Source: Weissella koreensis KACC 15510 (lineage in GTDB: Bacteria > Bacillota > Bacilli > Lactobacillales > Lactobacillaceae). From it: a DNA stretch of 64,000 nucleotides. The stretch spans positions 1,302,001-1,366,000 of the forward strand of contig NC_015759.1 in NCBI RefSeq assembly GCF_000219805.1, given 5' to 3'. Both the position numbers and the translations under genes were made by a program. Within the stretch, counting starts at the first letter, position 1; each line of letters opens with the position of its first letter. The notes under the pieces are model-generated. The model made no database searches and was not told the DNA's origin. It saw only the letters and a program-made list of their open reading frames with translations. Shown one piece after another: positions 25,782-34,725 of this stretch.

Positions 25782-26843
25782 ATGACACCAGAATTTTTAT
25801 TAATGTGTTTTGACATGAAGCAACCTCGACGCCAACGTGTCATTTTTGGCCTATTAACTAATCATTTGACGGTCTCGACATCTTTTAATGGTTTGGCGTA
25901 TCAATTATTTGCACTGATTAATTTTCAACCGCAATTAACCAAAGAACAATATGATCTTTTAATACAGAAATTAATTAAACAGAATGCTTTACAAGAAGTT
26001 GAGCCTGGGATGTTTATCAAAACTGATCAAGGGCAAAAAATTTTAGAAGAAGCACAATTAGATCATTATTATCCGCGATTTTTTTTGTATAGTGGGGAAA
26101 CGAATTTGTTTGAGTTTCGAGAAATGTTCTTATTGGCTAATCAAGCGGTATCAGAATATTCTTTTCAAAATAATAAATATTATCCCATATCAAATCGTTT
26201 AAAATTACGAGGGTTGGTTAAACAATGGTTTCAATCTCAAAAGCAAAACGACTTAACTTTTAACTGGGTCCAAGAATTACAAAGGTTTTTAAGGACATTA
26301 ACGGATTGGGACGCGGATCGATTGGTTAATACTTGGACAGGGTATCAACAACCTGGATTACGTGCTGATCAATTACAGTTTCCAATGTCTTGGAATGATC
26401 AAGATGTATATTTTTGGGAATTAGATCAGTATGCTAAATTAGTTAAATTTTTAGAACAGGCTGGTAATCAGTATTTATTAAAGCAACTTTGGAATTTATT
26501 GAAGCAAACTCAACAATTGTTAAGTTCATCGATGTTACAGACGTATCAGGCTTACGAAAATGGCATAGCACTTGATAAAATTAGTCAAATACGCCGTTTG
26601 AAGTTGGGGACAGTTCGTGAACATTTACTTTCAGCTGCTATTTTTATGCCCTTTGAGCAATTTGATTATCAACAGTTATTGACGCCAGAATTGATTGCTT
26701 ATTTTGAAGAAAAGTTAGTCGGTGCGCCAGAATCATGGTCGTTTCAACAGGTGCGAGTTACAGGTGCACCAGATGAGTTCTTTTATTTCAGACTATATCA
26801 AATTCAACAAGTAAAAAAAGAATTATTATCTGAAGTAGAATGA
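25782..26843 (+). CDS. YpbB-like helix-turn-helix protein encoded next to recQ
   Basis: 353 residues, cytoplasmic, no membrane segment. The C-terminal half holds a helix-turn-helix-like stretch (YENGIALDKISQIRRLKLGTVREHLLSAA, about 262-290) of the type in YpbB, encoded just before recQ in Bacilli. The N-terminal half looks like a winged helix (LTKEQYDLLIQKLIKQNAL, then VEPGMFIKTDQGQKILEEA). Function unknown; gene order suggests a helicase partner. SD AGAGGGG before ATG 25782. The gap to recQ is 40 nt. Confidence 0.65.
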   Translation: MTPEFLLMCFDMKQPRRQRVIFGLLTNHLTVSTSFNGLAYQLFALINFQPQLTKEQYDLLIQKLIKQNALQEVEPGMFIKTDQGQKILEEAQLDHYYPRFFLYSGETNLFEFREMFLLANQAVSEYSFQNNKYYPISNRLKLRGLVKQWFQSQKQNDLTFNWVQELQRFLRTLTDWDADRLVNTWTGYQQPGLRADQLQFPMSWNDQDVYFWELDQYAKLVKFLEQAGNQYLLKQLWNLLKQTQQLLSSSMLQTYQAYENGIALDKISQIRRLKLGTVREHLLSAAIFMPFEQFDYQQLLTPELIAYFEEKLVGAPESWSFQQVRVTGAPDEFFYFRLYQIQQVKKELLSEVE

Positions 26844-26883
26844 ATCTGGTATGACTGTGTTTTGTTAGATGAGGATTTTAAGC

Positions 26884-28320
26884 ATGATAGACTTACAAGT
26901 AGCATTGAATAAATATTTTGGTTATAGTCATTTTCGACCTGGTCAGGAAGAAATTCTGACGGCTTTGTTGGATCAACGTAATACATTGGCGATATTACCT
27001 ACTGGTGGTGGTAAAAGTCTTCTTTATCAAATGACGGGGCATTTACGTACTGGTTTAGTTGTAATCGTCTCACCATTACTTTCTTTGATGCAAGACCAGG
27101 TTTCTAGCTTGAATTATATGGGCGAGAAACGGGTTGTGGCACTCAATTCTACTTTATCTCGTGCGGAGCGACAACAAGCCTTACAACAATTAAATACATT
27201 TAAATTTTTATTTATATCACCAGAAATGTTGGCAGATGAACAAGTTCAATCGCGCTTAAAACAAATCGATTTAAACCTATTAGTAATTGATGAAGCTCAT
27301 ACTATGTTAAGTTGGGGGCCAGATTTTCGACCTGAATATTTGAGATTACCAGAACTATATCAAGGATTGAATAGACCACAATTATTATTGCTGACAGCAA
27401 CAGCAACACCAAAGATGGGGCAACAAATGCTGAACTTATTTGATATTAATAATTCAGACACATTTGTGTATGAAACTTCGATAGACCGACCTAATATATT
27501 TTTGAATACCGAACAATTAGCAAATGAGCAAGAAAAAGAAAGTCGTTTGATACAATTAGTACATGGATTACAAGGGCCGGGCATTGTTTATGTTTCCTCT
27601 CGTAAATTAGCAAATTCTTTAGCTCGTAGTTTAACTGATGCAACGGGATTGACCGCGGTAGCTTATCATGCAGGCTTAGATTATTACACGCGTTACCGAA
27701 TTCAACGACAGTTTATGTTAGATCAAATTGATGTCATAATTGCCACATCTGCTTTCGGGATGGGATTAAATAAATCTGATGTCAGATATGTGATTCATTA
27801 TCAATTAAGTAGTGATTTAACCAATTATCTACAAGAATTCGGTCGAGCAGGGCGTGACAATAAGGCGGCGGTTGCAATATTATTGTATGCGCCAGGAGAT
27901 GAATTATTACAATCATATTTGATTGATCTAACTCTACCCGAACCATCAACTGTTGATTTAGTGGCTAAAGAAAGAGATCAGGTATCAGGAATAAATGAAA
28001 ACCAAGTTAACTTAATTAATTATTATTTGGAGCAAGGACAAACGCCGGATCAATTGAAGATTCAGTTTGATCAACGACGGAAACAAAGATTGAGGGCTTT
28101 AAGCCAATTATTAACGTATGTTAAGTTGGAACAAGGACTGCGGAAATTTATTTTAACGACTTTCCAAGATGAAAATCCTTTTGATTCAAAATATGAAGCA
28201 GCGAATCAGCCTTTGGATTTGCAAAAATTTGCACGTAAAAATTCAATCGTAAAGGCAAAAAAGGATAATAAAATACCCTCTTGGTCAGATAAAATGCAGC
28301 AACTGTTTAATATAAAGTAA
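26884..28320 (+). CDS. recQ: RecQ-family ATP-dependent DNA helicase, short form
   Basis: 478 residues. Superfamily 2 motifs are intact: FRPGQEEI (motif 0), Walker A TGGGKS (about 41), DEAH (about 136), LLTATATP, and EFGRAGRDN (about 319). The usual DEAHCISQWGHDFRP is altered to DEAHTMLSWGPDFRP. After the helicase core the zinc-binding RQC subdomain is reduced and lacks its cysteines; the whole protein contains none. No HRDC domain. ATG 26884 chosen because GAGG lies 9 nt upstream and overlaps the alternative ATG 26869. Resembles RecS-type short RecQ. Confidence 0.85.
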   Translation: MIDLQVALNKYFGYSHFRPGQEEILTALLDQRNTLAILPTGGGKSLLYQMTGHLRTGLVVIVSPLLSLMQDQVSSLNYMGEKRVVALNSTLSRAERQQALQQLNTFKFLFISPEMLADEQVQSRLKQIDLNLLVIDEAHTMLSWGPDFRPEYLRLPELYQGLNRPQLLLLTATATPKMGQQMLNLFDINNSDTFVYETSIDRPNIFLNTEQLANEQEKESRLIQLVHGLQGPGIVYVSSRKLANSLARSLTDATGLTAVAYHAGLDYYTRYRIQRQFMLDQIDVIIATSAFGMGLNKSDVRYVIHYQLSSDLTNYLQEFGRAGRDNKAAVAILLYAPGDELLQSYLIDLTLPEPSTVDLVAKERDQVSGINENQVNLINYYLEQGQTPDQLKIQFDQRRKQRLRALSQLLTYVKLEQGLRKFILTTFQDENPFDSKYEAANQPLDLQKFARKNSIVKAKKDNKIPSWSDKMQQLFNIK

Positions 28321-28403
28321 AGACCGACATAAAAGGCTTCCCTTTTTATTGAAATTTATGGTAATTTAGTAACATTAAAACTGTTGTGGAGGTTTCCAGC
28401 GAA

Positions 28404-29018
28404 ATGGATGATCAAAATAAGCCTTGGGAAACGTCATTTGACAACCAAGAAGAAACTGTTAAAAAATACTCACGTACTGCAAATCGCAAGAAGACTAAGC
28501 GAGTTAGTTTTGTTGTGGGATTATTAGTGACATTAATTTTAGTTCTTTCGTTTGTACCTGTTTATAGTTATTTGAAAGAATTAAATAACCCAAATCAAGC
28601 TAGTCAAGGTACAGCAGTATCAGGATTGAGTAATAATCAAACAAAAACATCGACTTCTAAGGTGGATGGTCAAACAAAGTCAGAAAAAGATAAATTGAAG
28701 AAACAAAAGGCTTCAGAAGCTAAGGCTGCTTCAGAAAAGAAAGCTGCCAAAGCCAAATCTGATTCTGAAGAAAAAGCTGCAAAAGATTCAGAAGAACAGG
28801 CTGCTAAGGCCAAATCTTCTTCAGAAGAGGAAGCAGCTAAAGAGTCATCTGATAAGGCTGAGAGTACCGTTAAAATGGAACTACCTTCGAACCGTCCAAC
28901 TTTGTATGGATTTGCTGCCGCGAATAATATTTCTGTGGATCAATTATATGCATTAAATCCAGGATTAACTGCTGATAATTATACGCAATGGATCGGTAAA
29001 GACGTTAAGGTTAAATAA
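28404..29018 (+). CDS. Membrane-anchored protein with degenerate LysM-like C-terminus
   Basis: 204 residues. A basic cytoplasmic head (about 1-38), one membrane helix (39-60), a long Lys/Ala/Ser/Glu-rich extended or coiled linker (about 95-160, repeating AAK and SEE units), and a final 40-residue domain (TLYGFAAANNISVDQLYALNPG) that resembles a LysM fold whose first strand is missing. The layout matches surface proteins found between recQ and cmk in streptococci and enterococci (SAG1386/EF1546-like). Peptidoglycan binding is inferred. GGAGG lies 11 nt before ATG 28404. Confidence 0.75.
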   Translation: MDDQNKPWETSFDNQEETVKKYSRTANRKKTKRVSFVVGLLVTLILVLSFVPVYSYLKELNNPNQASQGTAVSGLSNNQTKTSTSKVDGQTKSEKDKLKKQKASEAKAASEKKAAKAKSDSEEKAAKDSEEQAAKAKSSSEEEAAKESSDKAESTVKMELPSNRPTLYGFAAANNISVDQLYALNPGLTADNYTQWIGKDVKVK

Positions 29019-29073
29019 AGCATAATATATTGATGAAATTTTATTTTTATAATTAGTAGGATGGCTTATTAAT

Positions 29074-29108
29074 TTGCTGGAACTAACGGGGTTCCAGCTT
29101 TTTTATTT
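29074..29108 (+). terminator. Terminator of the LysM-like gene
   Basis: Perfect 8-bp stem GCTGGAAC/GTTCCAGC (29076-29083 with 29091-29098), then TTTTTTT. Confidence 0.85.
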
Positions 29109-29231
29109 TCTGAAAAATGAAATAAGGTAATTCAGACATAATTGCCTGGTTTATGATAATATGGAAAATTGAAATGGAATTATTTTTTAAATAATAATTC
29201 CAAATGATTAAAGATGATTAGGTGAGATATG

Positions 29232-29924
29232 ATGAATGAAATACAAATTGCAATTGATGGGCCAGCGTCAGCAGGTAAATCAACTATTGCGAAGATTTTA
29301 GCAAACGATTTAAAATACGTCTACGTTGATACTGGGGCTATGTATCGAGCAATTACTGTGGCTGTTTTAAGATCAGGAATTGCCCCAGAAGATGAGTCGT
29401 CAGTTTCAGCGTTGGTTCCAAGCTTGGAAATTAGTTTTGCTCCAGGTGAACCGGTCCAAAAAGTATTCTTGAATCAAAAAGAAATTACACAAGAAATTCG
29501 TAGCATTGAGGTTACCGCAAATGTTTCTGAGATTTCATCATATGCTGCTGTACGTGATTTGATGACACAATTACAACGGAAGATTGCCAATAATGGTGGA
29601 GTGGTGATGGATGGACGTGATATAGGAACTACTGTTTTACCAAAAGCTGAAGTTAAAATATTTTTGATAGCTTCGGTACATGAACGGGCATTACGCCGTT
29701 ATAAGGAAAATCAAGCTAAAGGGATGACCGAAAGTTTAGCTGAAATTGAAGCTGCTGTTCAAAAACGCGATTATTTAGATTCTACCCGATTAATTAGCCC
29801 ATTAAAAAAGGCTTCTGATGCCATTGAAGTTGATACGACAGGCTTATCTATTTCAGAAGTAGTTAAGATTATTAAACAAATAATTAATGAAAAGCATGCT
29901 AATAATGAGCTGAACTTAGTCTAA
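29232..29924 (+). CDS. cmk: Cytidylate kinase
   Basis: 230 residues. Phosphorylates CMP/dCMP. P-loop [11 protein letters not shown] (about 9-19), [10 protein letters not shown], the nucleotide-site [11 protein letters not shown] and a lid region with repeated Arg residues. The start may be ATG 29229 or 29232; AGGTGA is 6 nt before the second, which I use. rpsA follows after 184 nt with its own regulatory region, the usual cmk-rpsA order. Confidence 0.95.
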   Translation: MNEIQIAIDGPASAGKSTIAKILANDLKYVYVDTGAMYRAITVAVLRSGIAPEDESSVSALVPSLEISFAPGEPVQKVFLNQKEITQEIRSIEVTANVSEISSYAAVRDLMTQLQRKIANNGGVVMDGRDIGTTVLPKAEVKIFLIASVHERALRRYKENQAKGMTESLAEIEAAVQKRDYLDSTRLISPLKKASDAIEVDTTGLSISEVVKIIKQIINEKHANNELNLV

Positions 29925-30021
29925 TTAAAATCAATGATCGCAAAAAAGAATAAAATAGTGTAAAATAAAGAGGTTAAATGTTTAATAACTTTTGACAGCT
30001 TTAAATTAAAAAAATTAAAAA

Positions 30022-30091
30022 GTCACACGAAAACACTGGAAATTGATGGCTGTTTATTTTATAATGGACTTTATTATCACATTCGTGTGAC
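30022..30091 (+). promoter_or_regulatory. Inverted repeat framing the rpsA promoter/leader
   Basis: A perfect 10-bp inverted repeat, GTCACACGAA (30022-30031) and TTCGTGTGAC (30082-30091), encloses 50 nt and ends 2 nt before the rpsA AGGAGG. Inside lies a consensus TATAAT (30060-30065). Upstream there is also a TTGACA (29992-29997). It may be a leader stem that controls S1 translation or a long operator around the promoter. Confidence 0.5.
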
Positions 30092-30108
30092 CAGGAGGAA
30101 TTATTGTA

Positions 30109-31407
30109 ATGAATGAAGAAAACAACGAGCTATTGGCTGCACTTGACGCACAACCTGATGTGAAGGTTGGCGATGTTGTCACTGGTGAAGTTTTAACGAT
30201 TGATGATGCTCATCAAGTTGTAGTTGGAATTGATGGTGCTGGAGTTGAAGGTGTAATCCCTGCCCGCGAGTTGACTAGTGATCGTGATGCTGATGTTAAC
30301 GACCTTGTTAAGGTTGGAGACAAGATTGAAGCTGTAGTTAAGATGCCTATTACTTCAGAAAAAGAAGGATACTCATGGATCCTTTCAAAGCGTCAATTAG
30401 AAGCTCGTCGTGCTTGGGAAGAAATCGCAAGCAAGTACAACGAAGATGACATTGTTGAAGCTCCTGTTACGCAAGTCGTTAAGGGTGGATTAGTTGTTGA
30501 TGTTGCAGGCGTACGTGGATTTATTCCTGCCTCAATGATCGAGAACCGCTTTGTTCAAGACTTGAACCAATACAAGGGACAAACTGTTAAGGCACAAATC
30601 ATTGAGATTAATGTTGCTGAATCACGTTTGATCTTGTCACGTAAGGCTGTTTTGTCAGCTGAGCGTTCAGAAGCTTTGAAGCGTGTCTTTGAAGAACTTA
30701 CTGTTGGTGATATTGTTGAAGGTAAGGTTGCTCGTATGACTAACTTTGGTGCTTTCATTGACCTTGGTGGTGTTGACGGATTGGTTCACGTTTCTGAAAT
30801 TTCATACGAACGTGTTTCACAACCATCAGATGTTTTGTCAGTTGGTGAAGACGTTAAGGTTAAGGTTTTGGGATTGGATCCTGAAAAGGAACGTATCTCA
30901 TTGTCAATCAAGGCTACTCAACCTGGACCTTGGGACTCAGCTGCTCAAAATGCTCCTGAAGGAACTGTTCTTGAAGGAACTGTTCGACGTGTCGTTGACT
31001 TTGGTGCCTTTGTGGAAGTATTCCCTGGTGTTGAAGGATTAGTTCACGTTTCACAAATTTCACACCAACACGTTGAAAACCCTTCAGATGTTTTGAAGGC
31101 TGGAGATAAGGTTCAAGTTAAGGTTCTTGATGTTAACCCTGAACGCCAACGTTTGTCATTGTCAATCAAGGCTTTGACTGAAGCCCCTGCCCGTGAAGGT
31201 GGAGACAATAACGATGGTGAACAACGTCGTAGCAACAATAACAACAACTCAAATAGCTCAAATAACAACAGCCGTCGTAGTAACAATAACGGTGGTGGTC
31301 GTCGTAACAACAGCCGTCGTGAATCAGCTCCTATGAACTATTCAACGACTGAAGAAGAAGGAAATGCAACTTTGGGTGACTTGTTCAACTTGAAGGACTT
31401 CGACTAA
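30109..31407 (+). CDS. rpsA: S1 RNA-binding domain protein (ribosomal protein S1 homologue)
   Basis: 432 residues with four S1 domains (about 18-90, 105-175, 190-262, 277-350). The last two carry the classic TNFGAFIDLGGVDGLVHVSE and VDFGAFVEVFPGVEGLVHVSQ signatures; the first two are more divergent. A roughly 70-residue Asn/Arg/Gly-rich, probably disordered tail follows, ending in an acidic LFNLKDFD motif. Strong AGGAGG SD and marked use of preferred codons (AAG, GAA, GTT) point to high expression. Firmicutes S1 homologues bind mRNA; how firmly they bind ribosomes varies. Confidence 0.93.
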   Translation: MNEENNELLAALDAQPDVKVGDVVTGEVLTIDDAHQVVVGIDGAGVEGVIPARELTSDRDADVNDLVKVGDKIEAVVKMPITSEKEGYSWILSKRQLEARRAWEEIASKYNEDDIVEAPVTQVVKGGLVVDVAGVRGFIPASMIENRFVQDLNQYKGQTVKAQIIEINVAESRLILSRKAVLSAERSEALKRVFEELTVGDIVEGKVARMTNFGAFIDLGGVDGLVHVSEISYERVSQPSDVLSVGEDVKVKVLGLDPEKERISLSIKATQPGPWDSAAQNAPEGTVLEGTVRRVVDFGAFVEVFPGVEGLVHVSQISHQHVENPSDVLKAGDKVQVKVLDVNPERQRLSLSIKALTEAPAREGGDNNDGEQRRSNNNNNSNSSNNNSRRSNNNGGGRRNNSRRESAPMNYSTTEEEGNATLGDLFNLKDFD

Positions 31408-31435
31408 AATTAATTATATTTTAAAATGTTAGATA

Positions 31436-31468
31436 GAAAGGCTGGGACTTTTGTTCCAGCCTTTTTTC
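31436..31468 (+). terminator. Terminator of rpsA
   Basis: AAGGCTGGGAC pairs with GTTCCAGCCTT over about 10 bp, followed by TTTTTT. Confidence 0.85.
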
Positions 31469-31589
31469 ATTCGACAATTAGTAACTGAATTATATACTTA
31501 CTATAATATGTCTACAGTTTATCTAAGTTTTAATGGTATAATTGATGTTATTATATGAAAAAGCAAATTAGTAGAAAAGAGGTGGCGAA

Positions 31590-32900
31590 ATGGCCTACCC
31601 AGTTGTAGCAATTGTAGGACGCCCTAACGTTGGTAAATCAACGATTTTTAATCGAATTGCGGGTGATAGAATCTCGATTGTTGAAGATACACCCGGTGTG
31701 ACTCGTGATCGGATATATACACGCGCTGAATGGTTGACTCATGAGTTCCGGTTAATTGATACTGGTGGAATTGAAATGAGTGACGAACCATTCATGAGTG
31801 AAATTAAGCAACAAGCCGAAATAGCAATGGATGAAGCTGATGTAATCGTCTTTATGGTTTCTGGTCGTGAAGGCCTAGCTGAAGCAGATGAGCAAGTTGC
31901 TAAAATGCTTTATAAGACTAATAAACCAGTTGTTTTGGCGGTTAATAAAGTTGATAATTTTGAAATGCGTAGTGAAATTTTTGATTTTTATGCGCTTGGA
32001 TTTGGTGAACCATTCCCAATCTCTGGTTCGCATGGAACTGGATTAGGTGATTTACTTGATGAAATCATAAGTAAATTCCCAACTGATGCAGGAGTTCCAG
32101 ATGATGATACTATTCGATTCTCGTTTATTGGGCGACCAAATGTTGGAAAGTCTTCATTAGTGAACGCTTTGCTAGGAGAAGAACGAGTAATTGTTTCAGA
32201 TATAGCGGGAACGACTCGTGATGCAATTGATACTAAATTCGTCACTGATAGCGGTGACCAATTTACAATGGTTGACACGGCTGGAATTCGTAAGCGCGGT
32301 AAAGTCTATGAGAACACTGAAAAGTATTCTGTTATGCGGGCGATGCGAGCAATTGATGATTCAAATGTCGTATTAATGGTTTTGAATGCTGAAGAAGGAA
32401 TTCGGGATCAAGATAAGCACGTTGCTGGATATGCACACGAGGCTGGTAGAGCAGTAATTATCGTTGTTAACAAGTGGGATACACTTGAAAAAGATAATCA
32501 CACAATGCATGAATTTGAAGAGTTGATTCGTGCAGAGTTCCAGTATTTGGCATATGCACCAATTGTCTTCGTATCAGCTAAGACTAAACAACGTTTGGAC
32601 AAGTTACCTGAGATGATTAAGAAAGTTAATGAAAATCATCAACGTCGTATTCAATCTGCAACCTTAAATGAGGTGGTGATGGATGCGTTGGCCTTGAATC
32701 CGGCACCAAATCGCAATGGTAAACGATTGCGTGTTTATTACGCTACGCAAGTTTCAATTCAACCACCAACGTTTGTAGTCTTTGTGAATGATCCAGAATT
32801 GATGCACTTTTCATATGAACGATTTTTGGAAAATAAGATCAGAAAATCCTTTGATTTTGAAGGAACTCCAATTCATATTATCAAGCGAGCAAGAACATAA
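31590..32900 (+). CDS. der: Ribosome-associated GTPase Der (EngA)
   Basis: 436 residues. Two tandem GTPase domains: G1 GRPNVGKST (about 10) and GRPNVGKSS (about 180), G3 DTGG and DTAG, G4 NKVD and NKWD; then a KH-like C-terminal domain. Needed for 50S subunit assembly. SD AGAGGTGG before ATG 31590. Confidence 0.97.
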   Translation: MAYPVVAIVGRPNVGKSTIFNRIAGDRISIVEDTPGVTRDRIYTRAEWLTHEFRLIDTGGIEMSDEPFMSEIKQQAEIAMDEADVIVFMVSGREGLAEADEQVAKMLYKTNKPVVLAVNKVDNFEMRSEIFDFYALGFGEPFPISGSHGTGLGDLLDEIISKFPTDAGVPDDDTIRFSFIGRPNVGKSSLVNALLGEERVIVSDIAGTTRDAIDTKFVTDSGDQFTMVDTAGIRKRGKVYENTEKYSVMRAMRAIDDSNVVLMVLNAEEGIRDQDKHVAGYAHEAGRAVIIVVNKWDTLEKDNHTMHEFEELIRAEFQYLAYAPIVFVSAKTKQRLDKLPEMIKKVNENHQRRIQSATLNEVVMDALALNPAPNRNGKRLRVYYATQVSIQPPTFVVFVNDPELMHFSYERFLENKIRKSFDFEGTPIHIIKRART

Positions 32901-32988
32901 AATTGCTTGAATAATGTATTTTTTAAAATTATAAGTGGATTAAATATTAAAAAAGTGTTATAAAAGGCGCTGTTACGGCATTTGTTTC

Positions 32989-33003
32989 ATGAAAACGCTT
33001 GTT
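32989..33003 (+). promoter_or_regulatory. Near-consensus cre-like sequence upstream of the HU gene
   Basis: ATGAAAACGCTTGTT matches the cre consensus WTGNAANCGNWNNCW except for the C near its 3' end. Confidence 0.3.
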
Positions 33004-33036
33004 ATTGCGCTCAAATTATGATAAATTTAATATCGA

Positions 33037-33059
33037 CATAAAGTTAGCTTAACTTTATG
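33037..33059 (+). promoter_or_regulatory. Perfect palindrome upstream of the HU gene
   Basis: CATAAAGTTA (33037-33046), 3-nt spacer GCT, TAACTTTATG (33050-33059): a 10-bp perfect inverted repeat ending 32 nt before the AGGAGG. It could be an operator or a 5'-UTR hairpin. No T run follows, so it is not a terminator. Confidence 0.5.
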
Positions 33060-33100
33060 ATTCAAAAAATTATGATCGAACATATCAGGAGGATAGTCGC

Positions 33101-33373
33101 ATGGCTAACAAGCAAGACTTGATCAACAAGGTAGCGGAAGCTGGTTTCTCAAAGAAGGATGCAACAACTGCTGTTGATGCTACTTTTGCCGCAATTCAAG
33201 AAGAATTGAGCACTGGTGAAAAGGTTCAATTAATTGGATTTGGAACTTTTGAAGTACGTACACGTGCAGCCCGTAAGGGTCGCAACCCACGTACAAATGC
33301 TGAAATTGATATTCCAGCATCAAAGATTCCAGCATTCAAGCCTGGAAAGGGATTGAAGGACGCGGTTAAGTAA
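33101..33373 (+). CDS. hup: DNA-binding protein HU
   Basis: 90 residues, the full length of HU. N-terminal helices ([25 protein letters not shown]), the [15 protein letters not shown] core and the DNA-intercalating arm with [17 protein letters not shown]; ends [12 protein letters not shown] histone-like protein that bends and compacts DNA. Strong AGGAGG, preferred codons, own terminator. Confidence 0.97.
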   Translation: MANKQDLINKVAEAGFSKKDATTAVDATFAAIQEELSTGEKVQLIGFGTFEVRTRAARKGRNPRTNAEIDIPASKIPAFKPGKGLKDAVK

Positions 33374-33397
33374 ATTAATCCACCTACAAATCTTTAA

Positions 33398-33428
33398 GAG
33401 AGCGAATTTCGATTCGCTCTTTTTTTTG
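33398..33428 (+). terminator. Terminator of the HU gene
   Basis: AGAGCGAAT (33399-33407) and ATTCGCTCT (33412-33420) close a TTCG tetraloop; eight T follow. Confidence 0.9.
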
Positions 33429-33614
33429 CCATTTTTAAGAAAGTATTTATAAAATTTTTAAGCATTAAATTAGTTAATTTTATATCTGATAAACCAATTT
33501 TAAAAAATATAGGATAAATGGTTAAACGATTTAACTATAGACATATGTACCAATTTGCAATTAATTTACAAAAAATATTAAATTTACAAAAAATAATGTA
33601 ATTAATTTACAAAA
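33429..33614 (+). repeat. AT-rich region with three direct repeats upstream of glcU
   Basis: No gene. AATTTACAAAAA occurs three times (starting at 33563, 33581 and 33604), the last copy abutting the cre site. Spacings are 18 and 23 nt. A repeated regulator-binding site is possible. Confidence 0.5.
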
Positions 33615-33629
33615 AGGTAACGCTTTCAT
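33615..33629 (-). promoter_or_regulatory. Perfect cre site upstream of the sugar-uptake gene
   Basis: Read on the minus strand, ATGAAAGCGTTACCT fits WTGNAANCGNWNNCW at every defined position. It lies at the -35 position of the downstream -10 (TACAAT, 33642-33647), so CcpA binding should repress. Confidence 0.7.
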
Positions 33630-33641
33630 TGTTTTATGTGA

Positions 33642-33647
33642 TACAAT
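33642..33647 (+). promoter_or_regulatory. -10 element of the sugar-uptake gene
   Basis: TACAAT, preceded by TGTGA. The -35 region is occupied by the cre site. Confidence 0.5.
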
Positions 33648-33685
33648 TCTTAACATAATATATATTTGGAAATGGGGAAATAAAA

Positions 33686-34651
33686 ATGCAAGCATCATTA
33701 TTAATTGCATTAATTCCAGCTTTAGCTTGGGGTGCAACTGGAATTGTGACAACCAAAATGGGAGGATCTGCAGGGCAACAAAGTTTGGGTATGACTTTTG
33801 GAGCATTGATCTTTGGAATATTAACTTTAGTATTGTATGTTATTCCATCCGCTGGATTTGATTTTGCAATGAATCCACGGTTATGGGTTGTTGGATTTGT
33901 TTCAGGTCTTTTTTGGGCGGTTGGAACGGCCGGACAATTTATCGGGTTCAAAAAAATGGGAGTTTCAGTTGGAAATCCTATTTCAACGGGAGGCCAAATT
34001 GTTGCTAATGCTTTGATGGCAGCAGCGGTCTTGGGTGAATGGTCAACTGGAAAAATGTGGTTGTTTGGTTCATTGGCTATTTTGAGTGTGGTAGTAGGAG
34101 CTATTTTGACGTCGTTACCAGATTCAAAAACTCCTAAGGTAGAAAACCCAGATTATAATTTTAAATCTGGTTTATTAGCAATGCTTGTATCTACATTAGG
34201 CTTCATGATGTATTTCGTTTTGCCTAACTTACTATTTAAATTAGGATATATTTCGGATGCAGTTCATGGTGCGCCCAATGGAAATGGCTTGTATTATATG
34301 ACGGCAGTTGTCGGACCACAATCGATTGGACAAGTTCTAGGTGCATTCATTATTGTTATTTTCTTCTTAAAAGAACGTTCAATTATGTTTGAGTTACCAA
34401 CTTGGCGTAATATTATAACTGGTTTAGTTTGGGCAGTTGGAAATGTCTTTATGTTCGTTTCAGCTGCAAATCCTGCCGTTGGTCAAGCAGTTGCTACAAC
34501 GTTGTCACAAATGGGAGTTGTTGTTGGAGTATTTGGCGGAATATTCATTTTGGGCGAAAAGAAATCTAAACGTCAATTAATCTATGCCATTGTTGGATCA
34601 CTTTTGGTAGTGTTTGGTGGAATTATGATTTCTAATCTCGGATCATTTTAA
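33686..34651 (+). CDS. glcU: GRP-family sugar uptake protein (GlcU-like)
   Basis: 321 residues with about ten membrane helices. IPALAWGATGIVTTKMGG at the start and the repeated Gly-rich helices (MGVSVGNPISTGGQIVANAL, MGVVVGVFGGIFILGEKK) identify the glucose/ribose porter family, which takes up glucose by non-PTS facilitated transport. The cre site at its promoter suggests control by carbon catabolite repression. SD ATGGGGA before ATG 33686. The exact sugar cannot be read from the sequence. Confidence 0.85.
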   Translation: MQASLLIALIPALAWGATGIVTTKMGGSAGQQSLGMTFGALIFGILTLVLYVIPSAGFDFAMNPRLWVVGFVSGLFWAVGTAGQFIGFKKMGVSVGNPISTGGQIVANALMAAAVLGEWSTGKMWLFGSLAILSVVVGAILTSLPDSKTPKVENPDYNFKSGLLAMLVSTLGFMMYFVLPNLLFKLGYISDAVHGAPNGNGLYYMTAVVGPQSIGQVLGAFIIVIFFLKERSIMFELPTWRNIITGLVWAVGNVFMFVSAANPAVGQAVATTLSQMGVVVGVFGGIFILGEKKSKRQLIYAIVGSLLVVFGGIMISNLGSF

Positions 34652-34725
34652 ATGAAATGATATAATATTAACTGGATTAAACTACTTAATAATTTTGTGG
34701 TGATGGTAAAGTAAAGGATGACAGT

